64,000 nucleotides of DNA from Marivita sp051859345 (GTDB lineage Bacteria; Pseudomonadota; Alphaproteobacteria; Rhodobacterales; Rhodobacteraceae): contig NZ_JBHYFV010000005.1 in the NCBI RefSeq assembly GCF_051859345.1, positions 110,303 through 174,302 on the forward strand, read 5' to 3'. Shown piece by piece: positions 42,461 through 50,603 of this stretch (its first letter is position 1; the number at the start of each line of letters is the position of its first letter). The notes beneath the pieces are model-generated. The model ran no database searches, was not told where the DNA came from, and saw nothing but the letters and a program-made list of their open reading frames with translations. A program made the position numbers and the translations under genes.

Positions 42461-42925
42461 ATGGATGCCGAAAGTCTTGATAGTTTTGACCGGGCCATCC
42501 TGCGGATTCTGCAACGGGATGCCAGCCTGAGCGTTGAGGCCATCGCGGATCAGGTCGCCTTGTCCCGGAACGCCTGCTGGCGGCGGATCAAGATGATGGA
42601 GCAGGCCGGAACCATCACGGGTCGGGTGGCGCTTGCGGATCCGGCCAAGCTTGGGTGTGGGCTTGAAGTCGTGGTGATGATCCGCGCCGGGCGGCATGAT
42701 GCCGATTGGCTGGAGCGGTTCCACAAGGCGGTTCGGGACATGCCCGAAGTGGTGGGCGCCTATCGGATGACCGGCGATCTCGATTACCTGCTGCGGGTGC
42801 GGGTTGCGGATGTTCCGGCATATGATGCATTTTACAAACGCGTGATCGCGCGGATTCCGCTCTCGGATATTTCGGCCAGTTTCGTTATGGAGGAGATCAA
42901 GGAAACCACAGCCCTGCCGATCTGA
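42461..42925 (+). CDS. Lrp/AsnC family transcriptional regulator
   Basis: A 154-residue regulator. Residues 1-60 form the AsnC winged helix (DSFDRAILRILQRDASLSVE, VALSRNACWRRIKMME), and the rest the RAM effector domain (VVVMIRAGRH, GAYRMTGDLDYLLRVRV). It binds DNA and senses a small molecule, probably an amino acid. GGGAA lies nine bases before ATG 42461. A TTG fifteen bases upstream is a weaker start. It may control the divergent DUF6356 gene or itself; the AzlCD exporter, often a target of such regulators, is 1.7 kb away. Confidence 0.9.
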   Translation: MDAESLDSFDRAILRILQRDASLSVEAIADQVALSRNACWRRIKMMEQAGTITGRVALADPAKLGCGLEVVVMIRAGRHDADWLERFHKAVRDMPEVVGAYRMTGDLDYLLRVRVADVPAYDAFYKRVIARIPLSDISASFVMEEIKETTALPI

Positions 42926-42935
42926 GGGGATCATG

Positions 42936-43394
42936 ATGACACAGGATATTCACACCACGGCGGAATATGCCGAGGCCGCTGTCCTGCCCCGGCAGGTCGA
43001 GTCGCATGCCGCAGGGTGCGGCGAGACTGGCGAGAAACGCCTGCCCGATGTGCTGACACGCAAATCCATGAAGCAGAAAAGTGCAGCGGAATGGGCCTAT
43101 GAGCGGTTGATCCTTTATATCCAGAACTTTGAAGAGCAGCTGGACAATGAACACGAGGTCGCAATGGGGTTCGCGGGCAATGAAACCGGCGTCTTGCGGA
43201 TCGAAGGGCTTGGATATTTCGATCCCGACATCGTGACGTTCTATGGCACCGATGACATGGGCGGGCGGATGCAGCTGATCCAGCACGTTTCACAGCTTAA
43301 CGTGGCACTGCGGGCGATCCCGATTCCGAAAGAAGACATTGCCCCGCGCCGGATCGGCTTTCAACTTGCTGCCGAATTGGAACAGGTCTCGTAA
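42936..43394 (+). CDS. DUF6173 family protein
   Basis: A 152-residue protein. The block KSAAEWAYERLILYIQNFEE is the hallmark of DUF6173, followed by HEVAMGFAGNETGVLRIEGL and FDPDIVTFYG. Family function is unknown. GAGGGG at about six bases sets ATG 42936 over the ATG at 42933. It lies 10 bases after the Lrp gene, so the two are probably co-transcribed, and 90 bases before the cytochrome oxidase subunit. Confidence 0.78.
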   Translation: MTQDIHTTAEYAEAAVLPRQVESHAAGCGETGEKRLPDVLTRKSMKQKSAAEWAYERLILYIQNFEEQLDNEHEVAMGFAGNETGVLRIEGLGYFDPDIVTFYGTDDMGGRMQLIQHVSQLNVALRAIPIPKEDIAPRRIGFQLAAELEQVS

Positions 43395-43483
43395 ACCGCG
43401 ACACACTGCGCGCTTGGCATGGGTGACATGATCCGGCAAATCGGGTAGCGAGTGATCAAACATATATCTGAGGGACGTCAAAG

Positions 43484-43618
43484 ATGGCTGAACACAAGCA
43501 CGGCACAATGGACACCACCGCGCAGGAAAAGACCTTTGAGGGGTTTGTGCGCTGGTGCGTAAGGGTTGCGGTATTCTCGATCGCGGTTCTGATTTTCCTC
43601 GCGATCTTCAACTCGTAA
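43484..43618 (+). CDS. aa3-type cytochrome c oxidase subunit IV
   Basis: A 44-residue protein with a polar N terminus (MAEHKHGTMDTTAQEKTFEG) and one membrane segment (VAVFSIAVLIFLAIF). This layout matches bacterial aa3 oxidase subunit IV, the single-helix accessory subunit known from Rhodobacter and Paracoccus. It sits at the edge of the aa3 oxidase; the other cox genes are not in this window. GAGGGACG is placed about ten bases before ATG 43484. Confident by layout, not by database search. Confidence 0.82.
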   Translation: MAEHKHGTMDTTAQEKTFEGFVRWCVRVAVFSIAVLIFLAIFNS

Positions 43619-43637
43619 TTTCGAACACGAGGTTGAT

Positions 43638-44264
43638 ATGACCCTGTTTGCGCGCGCCCTGGCCGGACTTGCGATGCTGGCTCTGGCAGGGTGTGGCGCG
43701 GGTACGGATCTGCGTCCGGACGCGTCGCCCGAAGTGATCAGCAGCGCGTCCTATCGGCACGACGGGCCTTCGGCGCTGACGCTATACACGATGATCAACA
43801 ACCGCTCGGGTGCAGGTGCCCACACGAGTCTGATGATCAACGGGACGCAGCGGATCATTTTTGATCCGGCGGGCACGGTCCGGTTGAGCGCGGTGCCGGA
43901 ACGCGGTGACGTGCTTTACGGGATCACGCCGGGCGTCGCCGATTTCTATGCGCGGGCCCATGCGCGCGCGACGTATCACGTTGTGATGCAACGGGTTGAG
44001 GTGTCGCCAGAGGTGGCCGAACGTGCGCTGCGGCTGGCGGTCTCGAACGGGCCGGTTGCATCGGCGCAATGTGCGCTGAGCACGGCGGCGATTCTGCGGC
44101 AGCTTCCGGGGTTTGGGTCGGTCGGTTCCACCTGGTTCCCGAAAAATCTCATGGATGATTTCGGCAAGCTGCCGGGCGTCCAGACAACCCGCATTTACGA
44201 AAACGACGATGACGACAAGTCGGTGGCGATTGCACAGTTCGAACAGGTCGTTCTGAGTCAGTGA
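43638..44264 (+). CDS. Lipoprotein of unknown function
   Basis: A 208-residue protein with a lipoprotein signal (ARALAGLAMLALAGC, lipobox LAGC at Cys19), so it is anchored in a membrane. The mature part has TMINNRSGAGAHTSLMINGT and IIFDPAGTVR blocks, and a second half of mixed helices and strands. Not recognised; Roseobacter genomes appear to carry similar ones. It starts 19 bases after the oxidase subunit IV and may share its transcript. It is convergent with azlD. Confidence 0.75.
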   Translation: MTLFARALAGLAMLALAGCGAGTDLRPDASPEVISSASYRHDGPSALTLYTMINNRSGAGAHTSLMINGTQRIIFDPAGTVRLSAVPERGDVLYGITPGVADFYARAHARATYHVVMQRVEVSPEVAERALRLAVSNGPVASAQCALSTAAILRQLPGFGSVGSTWFPKNLMDDFGKLPGVQTTRIYENDDDDKSVAIAQFEQVVLSQ

Positions 44265-44270
44265 CGCCTC

Positions 44271-44603
44271 TCAGAAAAGCGTGTTGAACGCGATCAGCAC
44301 GGCTGCCCCGGTGCCCATCGCGGCAAAGACGTTCTTTGTGAGATACCCTATGGCAAAGGTCGCGGCAGCGGCGGCCAGTCGCGTGGGATCTGGTGTGCCA
44401 CCCGTGGCTGTTGGCCAGACGACCAAAGGGGCGACCAACGCCGGGATCACGGCGACGGCGGTATAGCGCAGGTGGCGCAGAACCCATTCCGGCATCGCGC
44501 GATCCCCGACAAGGCCCAGAAAAGCAAAGCGCAGGCCAAAGCTGCCGATACCCAGCGCGATGATGATTCCCCAAAGTTCGGGTGTGCCGCTAATGCTGCT
44601 CAT
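44271..44603 (-). CDS. azlD: AzlD family branched-chain amino acid export subunit
   Basis: A 110-residue membrane protein with about four hydrophobic segments. The ALGIGSFGLRFAFLGLVG and LRHLRYTAVAVIPALVAP stretches are typical of AzlD (LIV export subunit). With AzlC it exports branched-chain amino acids or analogues. ATG 44603 overlaps the AzlC stop (ATGA). A regulator of the Lrp family is 1.7 kb away but not adjacent. Confidence 0.88.
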   Translation of the reverse strand: MSSISGTPELWGIIIALGIGSFGLRFAFLGLVGDRAMPEWVLRHLRYTAVAVIPALVAPLVVWPTATGGTPDPTRLAAAAATFAIGYLTKNVFAAMGTGAAVLIAFNTLF

Positions 44604-45307
44604 GGTGTCAGTCCCAATCGTGTTTCCGCCTGTGCGCCCGCAATCATCCCGCCAAGCCCTGCCACCAGCAGACCCATGTTGAACGGGATCCACGCAAAGG
44701 CCAGGGCAAGGATCACCGCCGTCAGCGCGGCGATCCGGTGCGCCGGGGTGCGCAGCATCGGGCCGATCATCGCGAGAAACGCAATCGGCAGCGCAAAGTC
44801 GAGCCCAAGGCTGGGGGGAATGGTTTCGCCAAGCACGGCACCGATGAAGGTGAACACATACCACGGCGGGCAGATCGGCGTCATGACCCCAAGGAAGTAG
44901 GCGAATTTCTGTGCCGTGGTCTGATCGGGGGTCTTTTCGTAATCAATGATCGACTGGGCATAGGTTTGATCGACAAGGAAATACGCCACGATCCCGCGTT
45001 TCCAGACCGGCAGCCGCCCGAGATGCGGCGTGATCGACGCGGAATACATCGCCATCCGCAGGTTCACCGCCAGTGCCGAGGCAATGACCACCAGAGTTGG
45101 CGCGTTCTCGTTGATCAGTTGGAGCGCGGTGAACTGTGCCGCGCCAGCGATGACCACGATGGAAAAGCCCATGGTTTCATGCACCGCCAGCCCGGCCTCG
45201 GTGGCCAACACGCCAAAGAGCATGGCAAAGGGGCCAACGACAACCAGAAATGGAAGCCCGTCGCGAAGGCCCCGCCAGTAGCTTGACATTGCGTGTCCTG
45301 CCGCCAT
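44600..45307 (-). CDS. azlC: AzlC family ABC-type permease, branched-chain amino acid exporter
   Basis: A 235-residue membrane protein with about seven segments. Typical AzlC blocks are GLPFLVVVGPFAMLFGVLA, AGAAQFTALQLI and NLRMAMYSASI. It makes the pore of the AzlCD exporter. The ATG at 45307 has AGAGG eight bases upstream; an ATG at 45289 with AGGA is an alternative. It is divergent from fdhD, 61 bases away, so the two promoters share that stretch. Confidence 0.9.
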   Translation of the reverse strand: MAAGHAMSSYWRGLRDGLPFLVVVGPFAMLFGVLATEAGLAVHETMGFSIVVIAGAAQFTALQLINENAPTLVVIASALAVNLRMAMYSASITPHLGRLPVWKRGIVAYFLVDQTYAQSIIDYEKTPDQTTAQKFAYFLGVMTPICPPWYVFTFIGAVLGETIPPSLGLDFALPIAFLAMIGPMLRTPAHRIAALTAVILALAFAWIPFNMGLLVAGLGGMIAGAQAETRLGLTP

Positions 45308-45368
45308 CACTGTGCCTCTCTGCTGCGTTCGAACCGGACGTAGCCTTGGACGAAGGGAGATGCAATCA

Positions 45369-46247
45369 ATGCCGGATGACGTGGTGCGCGACTATGTGAT
45401 CGCCCCTGATCCGGGGGCTGAACGCCTTACGAGGCGTGTGATTGGCACCGATCACACCGGAGCCGAGACCGAGATCAGTGTTGTTGAAGAACGCCCGCTG
45501 ACGATTTTTCTGAATGCGCAGGAAATCGTCACGGCGATGACGATCGGGGATTATCCCGAATACCTCGCCGTCGGTTTTTTGCGCAATCAGGGGATGCTGC
45601 TGGCCGATGATGTGGTGACGAAGGTCGAATATGACGAGGACCTCGAGGTTGTCGTGGTGCGGACCAAGCGACAGACGAGTTATGAAGAAAAGGTCAAGAA
45701 AAAGACACGCACCAGCGGCTGTGCCGTGGGAACGGTGTTCGGCGACATGATGGAGGGGCTGGACAAGGTTGTGCTGCCCCGGACCGAGCTGCGCACGTCG
45801 TGGCTTTACAAGCTCGCCCATCAGATCAACACGACGCCGTCACTTTACCTGGAGGCGGGGGCCATTCATGGCACGGTGCTTTGCCAGCAGGATCGCCCGC
45901 TGGTCTACATGGAAGACGTGGGCCGCCATAACGCTGTGGACAAGATCGCGGGCTGGATGTTTCAGGAAGGCGTCAGCGCCGGGGACAAGATGCTGTATAC
46001 CACCGGGCGGCTGACCTCCGAGATGGTGATCAAGACCGCGTTGATGGGCATTCCGGTGCTGGCCTCGCGGTCCGGATTCACCGCCTGGGGGGTCGAGATC
46101 GCGCGTCAGGTGGGGCTGACCTGCATCGGACGGATGCGCGGCAAGCGGTTCGTGTGCCTGTCGGGCGAGGACCGTCTGCTGCGCGACGTGGACCCGGACA
46201 CAGTGCCGGAGGAAAGCCGCAAAAGTCGTAGGAAGAGCGCGGAATGA
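45369..46247 (+). CDS. fdhD: Formate dehydrogenase accessory sulfurtransferase FdhD
   Basis: A 292-residue protein. FdhD carries sulfur from IscS to the molybdenum cofactor of formate dehydrogenase. The core is KKTRTSGCAVGTVFGDMM, with one Cys where E. coli has CxxC, and VYMEDVGRHNAVDKIAGW is the GDP-cofactor region. The single-Cys form SGCxxG appears common in alphaproteobacteria. GGGAG is nine bases before ATG 45369. It leads an operon with mobA, mobB and moeA; no formate dehydrogenase structural gene is in the window. Confidence 0.94.
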   Translation: MPDDVVRDYVIAPDPGAERLTRRVIGTDHTGAETEISVVEERPLTIFLNAQEIVTAMTIGDYPEYLAVGFLRNQGMLLADDVVTKVEYDEDLEVVVVRTKRQTSYEEKVKKKTRTSGCAVGTVFGDMMEGLDKVVLPRTELRTSWLYKLAHQINTTPSLYLEAGAIHGTVLCQQDRPLVYMEDVGRHNAVDKIAGWMFQEGVSAGDKMLYTTGRLTSEMVIKTALMGIPVLASRSGFTAWGVEIARQVGLTCIGRMRGKRFVCLSGEDRLLRDVDPDTVPEESRKSRRKSAE

Positions 46248-46876
46248 CCAGACCTTTGGGCGTTATTCTGGCCGGCGGATTGGCCACGCGCATGGGCGGC
46301 GGTGACAAGGCGTTGCTGACGGTTGGCGGGCAAACACTTTTGCATCGGGTGATCGACCGGCTGGAACCGCAGGTCGCGGACATGGCGCTTAACGCCAATG
46401 GCGACGCGGCGCGGTTTGACGCGTTCGGGTTGCCAGTGCTGCCAGACAGCATCGCAGGTTTCCCAGGTCCATTGGCCGGTGTTCTGGCAGGGCTGGACTG
46501 GGCGGCCGGGCAGGGCGCAGAGACCATCGTGACCGTTGCCGCCGACACGCCGTTCTTTCCCGAAACGCTTGTGGCCCATCTGACCGAGACCGCACAGGGC
46601 ATGGCCCATCCGCTTGTTCTGGCCGCCACTCCGCGCGGCACCGAAAAAACCAAATCCATGAGCCGCTCCGGCCTGATCCGGCATCCGACTTTTGGCCTTT
46701 GGCCGGTCGCCCTGCGCGACGATCTGCGCGCGGCTGTTCAGGACGGGATCAAGAAGGTGGTGATCTGGACCGAAAGGCACGGCGGACGCGAGGCGGTGTT
46801 TCCGACTGACGCGGGCGATCCGTTCTTCAACGTGAACACACCTGACGATCTGAACACTGCCGAGGCACTGACATGA
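46244..46876 (+). CDS. mobA: Molybdenum cofactor guanylyltransferase
   Basis: A 210-residue nucleotidyltransferase. The N terminus VILAGGLATRMGGGDKALL is the GTP-binding LAGGxxxRMGGxDK motif, and FGLWPVALR is the typical C-terminal block. It joins GMP to molybdopterin to form the guanine dinucleotide cofactor used by bacterial formate dehydrogenases. It overlaps fdhD and mobB by four bases each, so the genes are tightly coupled. Confidence 0.95.
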   Translation: MTRPLGVILAGGLATRMGGGDKALLTVGGQTLLHRVIDRLEPQVADMALNANGDAARFDAFGLPVLPDSIAGFPGPLAGVLAGLDWAAGQGAETIVTVAADTPFFPETLVAHLTETAQGMAHPLVLAATPRGTEKTKSMSRSGLIRHPTFGLWPVALRDDLRAAVQDGIKKVVIWTERHGGREAVFPTDAGDPFFNVNTPDDLNTAEALT

Positions 46877-47364
46877 AACTTTACGGCGTCACGGGCTGGA
46901 AGAACGCTGGCAAGACCGGGCTGATGGAACGGCTGGTGACAGAGATCACGTCGCGCGGATTCACCGTGTCCACCGTGAAACACGCGCATCACACCTTTGA
47001 CGTCGATCATCCCGGCAAGGACAGCCATCGCCACCGGATTGCGGGCGCGACCGAGGTGCTTTTGGCCTCGCGCAACAGGTTTGCCTTGATGCACGAGTTG
47101 CGCGATGAAGACGAACCGACGCTGGCCGCGCTGCTGTCCAAGCTGATGCCGGTCGATCTGGTGCTTGTTGAAGGCTACAAGCGTGACGGGCATCCCAAGA
47201 TCGAGGCGCACAGGGCCGAGACGGGCAACGCCCTGATCGCGCCCGGCGATCCGACCATTCGCGCTGTTGCAAGCGACACGCCAATGGCGCTTGACCGGCC
47301 GGTGTTCGATTTGAACGATACGAAAGCAATTGCAGATTTTGTCCTTGCAGAGGTCCGGCTTTGA
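46873..47364 (+). CDS. mobB: Molybdopterin-guanine dinucleotide biosynthesis protein MobB
   Basis: A 163-residue P-loop GTPase. Walker A is GWKNAGKTGL, and STVKHAHHTFDVDHPGKDS and LVEGYKRDGHPK are the MobB family blocks. MobB binds GTP and aids MobA. Its start overlaps mobA by four bases. The next gene starts at TTG in the last codons of mobB. Confidence 0.94.
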   Translation: MKLYGVTGWKNAGKTGLMERLVTEITSRGFTVSTVKHAHHTFDVDHPGKDSHRHRIAGATEVLLASRNRFALMHELRDEDEPTLAALLSKLMPVDLVLVEGYKRDGHPKIEAHRAETGNALIAPGDPTIRAVASDTPMALDRPVFDLNDTKAIADFVLAEVRL

Positions 47365-49478
47365 GCGGGTTTGACACAGTTGCGGTTGTTGATTGGTCAG
47401 CGGGAAAGCGCAAACCCGCGGCTCCCTCTAGGGATGCCATCTGGATCGGTGTTGTTCAGTCGGGGCAAGAGCAGGCACCGGTTTATTGCCGATCGCGGAT
47501 CGAGGCCGAGGCGTGGCTGGCCGCGTTCATCGACAAAGAGGCAAAGGCGGGGCGGCGCACGTTGGTCGGGTTCGATTTCCCGTTCGGGTATCCAAAGGGA
47601 TTTGCAGCGCATGTGACCGGGTCCAACGATCCTTTGGCGTTCTGGGACTGGCTTGCGGCGCGGATCACCGACGACGAGGCGGGTGAGAACAACCGCTTTG
47701 ACGTGGCCTCTGAAATCAACCGCCTGTTTGATGGGCCGGGGCCCTTCTGGGGCAAACCGAATGACACTGCTTGGCCGGATGTGCCTTATCGCAAGGCGGG
47801 TATCGACTATGCGACCTGTGCCGAACGGCGCGCCTGTGATCTTGTGGCGAACGCATCGTCATCGTGTTTTCAACTCTTCTTTAATCCAACTGTGGGAAGT
47901 CAGGCTCTGATGGGTCTGCCCATGCTTGCGCGGTTGCGGCAGCGCGCAGGTGTGGCGGTCTGGCCGTTTCAGACCTGGACGGATGCGCAAACCGTGTTTG
48001 TTGAGGTTTGGCCGGGACTGATCGAAACCGCTGTGAAGGAGGTTGGACAGGACGAGATACGGGATTCCGTGCAGGTGCGCCTGCTGGCGCGGGCTTTGGC
48101 TGGGCTGCCTCCTGCGCGGTTGGAAGGGATGATGTCGGACACTGGTCCGGAGGCTGGGGAAGAAGCGTGGATTCTGGGCGCTGGGCATGGTGACGAACTG
48201 ATTGAAGCCGCGCGTGGGCCGCAGGTTCTGACCCCACCGCCCTTGCGCAACGACTGTTTTGCGCTGCCCGCCGGTGTGGACTGGACGCCTGTGGATGATG
48301 CGTTGGCATTGTTGCGGGATCGCATGACGCCTGTGGTTGGCACTGAAACCGTGCCACTGATGCAGGCGACGGGACGGGTCCTGGCGGCCGATGTTGCGGC
48401 ACGTCGATCCAACCCGCCGCATCCCAACTCGGCGGTGGACGGGTATGGCTTTGCCGGTGCCGCCATCGGATCGGGTGCGCAGGTATTGTCTTTGGTCGAC
48501 GGGCGCGCCGCCGCAGGTGTGCCCGTCGACGCGTTTGTGCCCGAAGGGCATGCGATTCGTGTCCTGACCGGGGCCGATTTGCCCAAGGGCGTCGACACCG
48601 TGGTGCTGGACGAAGACGTGCGCACCGGGGACGGTCGGGTGGCGTTCAATGGACCTCTGAAGCGTGGGGCGAACACGCGCAAGGCCGGTGAGGACGTCGT
48701 AAGCGGAGAGATCGCGCTACACGAGGGTCGGGTTCTGACCCCTGCCGATCTGGCGCTGGCGGCGGCGGTGGGGCATGGCACGCTGGAGGTCCGCAAGCGG
48801 TTGCGCGTGGCGGTTCTGTCCACTGGTGATGAGATTGTGGAACCGGGGGCAGACGCCTCTGTCGGGCAGATTTTTGATGCCAACCGACCCATGTTGCTTA
48901 GCCTGTGCGCCGGGTTCGGATTCGATGTTGTGGACATGGGGCGCGCCGCGGATGACCGCGCGACGGTGCGCGCGTCGTTGGAGACCGCTGCGCAGCAGGC
49001 GAATGTTATCTTGACCTCTGGCGGGGCCTCTGCCGGGGATGAAGACCATATTTCGGCGCTGCTGCGCGACAGTGGCGCGATGCAGGAATGGCGGATCGCG
49101 CTAAAGCCCGGACGGCCTCTGGCGTTGGGGGTATGGCAGGGGGTTCCCGTCTTTGGCCTGCCCGGCAATCCGGTGGCGGCGTTGGTCTGCACCCTGATTT
49201 TCGCGCGTCCGGCGATGGCGGCGCTGTCAGGGGCCGGGTGGTTTGAACCGCAAGGATTCACGGTGCCCGCCGCGTTTGAAAAGCGCAAGAAGCCGGGGCG
49301 GCGGGAATACCTGCGTGCCCGGATTCGCGATGGCCGGGCCGAGGTGTTCAAGTCCGAAGGATCGGGCCGGATCAGCGGGCTTAGCTGGGCCGAAGGGCTG
49401 GTCGAACTGCAGGACGGTGCGGTACATGTGCGTCCGGGCGACCCTGTGCGCTATGTTCCGTTCGGGTCTTTTTCCTGA
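47361..49478 (+). CDS. moeA: DUF429-like domain fused to MoeA (molybdopterin molybdotransferase)
   Basis: A 705-residue protein, nearly twice a normal MoeA. Residues 1-300 do not belong to MoeA: VAVVDWSAGKRK and LVGFDFPFGYPK look like the DUF429 type, a predicted RNase H-fold nuclease group. From about 306 on it is a complete MoeA: VAARRSNPPHPNSAVDGYGF, AFVPEGHAIRVLTGADLPKG, LSTGDEIV, NVILTSGGASAGDEDH and VFGLPGNPVAALV. MoeA inserts molybdate into adenylylated molybdopterin. The start is TTG 47361 in a TTGA overlap with mobB. The domain boundary and the DUF429 call are inference. Confidence 0.82.
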   Translation: MSGFDTVAVVDWSAGKRKPAAPSRDAIWIGVVQSGQEQAPVYCRSRIEAEAWLAAFIDKEAKAGRRTLVGFDFPFGYPKGFAAHVTGSNDPLAFWDWLAARITDDEAGENNRFDVASEINRLFDGPGPFWGKPNDTAWPDVPYRKAGIDYATCAERRACDLVANASSSCFQLFFNPTVGSQALMGLPMLARLRQRAGVAVWPFQTWTDAQTVFVEVWPGLIETAVKEVGQDEIRDSVQVRLLARALAGLPPARLEGMMSDTGPEAGEEAWILGAGHGDELIEAARGPQVLTPPPLRNDCFALPAGVDWTPVDDALALLRDRMTPVVGTETVPLMQATGRVLAADVAARRSNPPHPNSAVDGYGFAGAAIGSGAQVLSLVDGRAAAGVPVDAFVPEGHAIRVLTGADLPKGVDTVVLDEDVRTGDGRVAFNGPLKRGANTRKAGEDVVSGEIALHEGRVLTPADLALAAAVGHGTLEVRKRLRVAVLSTGDEIVEPGADASVGQIFDANRPMLLSLCAGFGFDVVDMGRAADDRATVRASLETAAQQANVILTSGGASAGDEDHISALLRDSGAMQEWRIALKPGRPLALGVWQGVPVFGLPGNPVAALVCTLIFARPAMAALSGAGWFEPQGFTVPAAFEKRKKPGRREYLRARIRDGRAEVFKSEGSGRISGLSWAEGLVELQDGAVHVRPGDPVRYVPFGSFS

Positions 49479-49484
49479 GCGGGT

Positions 49485-49525
49485 CCGGATACGTTGACGC
49501 ATCCGGAGTTTCCGTTGACGGAACT
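49485..49525. repeat. Paired-hairpin intergenic element, copy 3
   Basis: Hairpin B is 49485-49506, core GATACGTTGACGCATC with arms CCG/CGG and one A-C mismatch in the stem. Hairpin A is 49507-49525, core CCGTTGACGG with arms AGTTT/AACT (one unpaired T). It lies between the convergent moeA and the minus-strand membrane-protein gene. Same order as copy 2. Confidence 0.75.
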
Positions 49526-49579
49526 GCCGGGCGCCAGGCAAAAAGGTACTGAGAAACCGGAGACGGCACAGGGGCGCGC

Positions 49580-50587
49580 CTAGTCAAACGTCCCGGTCAC
49601 ACGTCCAAGCAGCATGAAGGCGCGCGCGGTGCGGGTGCTGGCAAGTTCCGAGATTTCGGCATCGCTTGCCGTTTCCTCGAACCGGGCAAAGCCTTTGTCG
49701 AACAAGCGCAAGAAGTGATGAGCCGCGTCGCGAAAGATCGGGTCTTGCTTCATCCGGCCTGCCGCCAGTGCCAGCGATGACCGGTCCCGCACGCCGCCCA
49801 GTGCGGCAATCGTGCGACCGCGTTCGCCTTTGGCAAAGCGCCGCCAGAGTTCGGGGCGGGCCATGTCGGGGCGCAGATCATCCATGTAGATCCCGTCCTG
49901 ACTCAGCAGGGTCAGCACATCCTGCGAGGCCTGAACCATTTGCGCCGAAGGCCGGTCTTTCAAGGCGCGGCGCAGCGCTGCAAAACCTTCCTGATCGTCG
50001 GCGGTTTCGGGGAAATGCAGCGCGCGGATGAAATCGGAGTTGGAGAGCGGCGGGTGCAGTGCTTCGGCCGGGGTGCCCAGGGCAAGCCTTGGCTGATCAC
50101 CGGTTTCGGGGTCGGGCGATGCGGCATGCACCGCGATCTGCGCCGCGCGGGTCGAGGTGAACATCGCGAGCGTCGTTTCGGCCTTTTTCTGTGCGTCGGC
50201 GATCTCTTCCAGCTTTTTCACGATGGACGGATGCGGTTGCTGATCGCGTCCCCCCGCCTGACTCTGGGTGATGTAGGCGTGGCGGATTGCGTCGATGGCG
50301 GTTTGCAGGCGCGTGCTTTCCTCGCGCATGATCCGCGAGGAGCGCGCACTGACGGCGGCCACCCAGATCATGCCGACCGGAAAGAAGATCACCATCATGG
50401 TCAACAGAAAGCGCAGACCGTCCGCGCCTTCATTGCCGGAAAACAGGAAAAACGCCGCAGAAATGACCAGCCAAAGCACGCTGAGCGCGGCGGCGGTCAA
50501 TTCGATCCCGCTGAGCCCGCCCGAAACGTCACCCGGACGAGGGGGGATCGTTGCCGGGCCGGGGCGGGCGTTTTTTTGCTGTGTCAT
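49580..50587 (-). CDS. Membrane protein of unknown function
   Basis: A 335-residue protein. Two membrane segments near residues 30-75 (ALSVLWLVISAAFFLF and FLLTMMVIFFPVGMIWVAAV) precede a long alpha-helical soluble part with a possible coiled coil around KKLEEIADAQKKAE. Not recognised; similar genes next to greA appear to be shared by Rhodobacterales. It starts 16 bases after the greA stop and is probably in the same transcript. Confidence 0.7.
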   Translation of the reverse strand: MTQQKNARPGPATIPPRPGDVSGGLSGIELTAAALSVLWLVISAAFFLFSGNEGADGLRFLLTMMVIFFPVGMIWVAAVSARSSRIMREESTRLQTAIDAIRHAYITQSQAGGRDQQPHPSIVKKLEEIADAQKKAETTLAMFTSTRAAQIAVHAASPDPETGDQPRLALGTPAEALHPPLSNSDFIRALHFPETADDQEGFAALRRALKDRPSAQMVQASQDVLTLLSQDGIYMDDLRPDMARPELWRRFAKGERGRTIAALGGVRDRSSLALAAGRMKQDPIFRDAAHHFLRLFDKGFARFEETASDAEISELASTRTARAFMLLGRVTGTFD

Positions 50588-50603
50588 GGCTGGGTCCGAC
50601 CCA

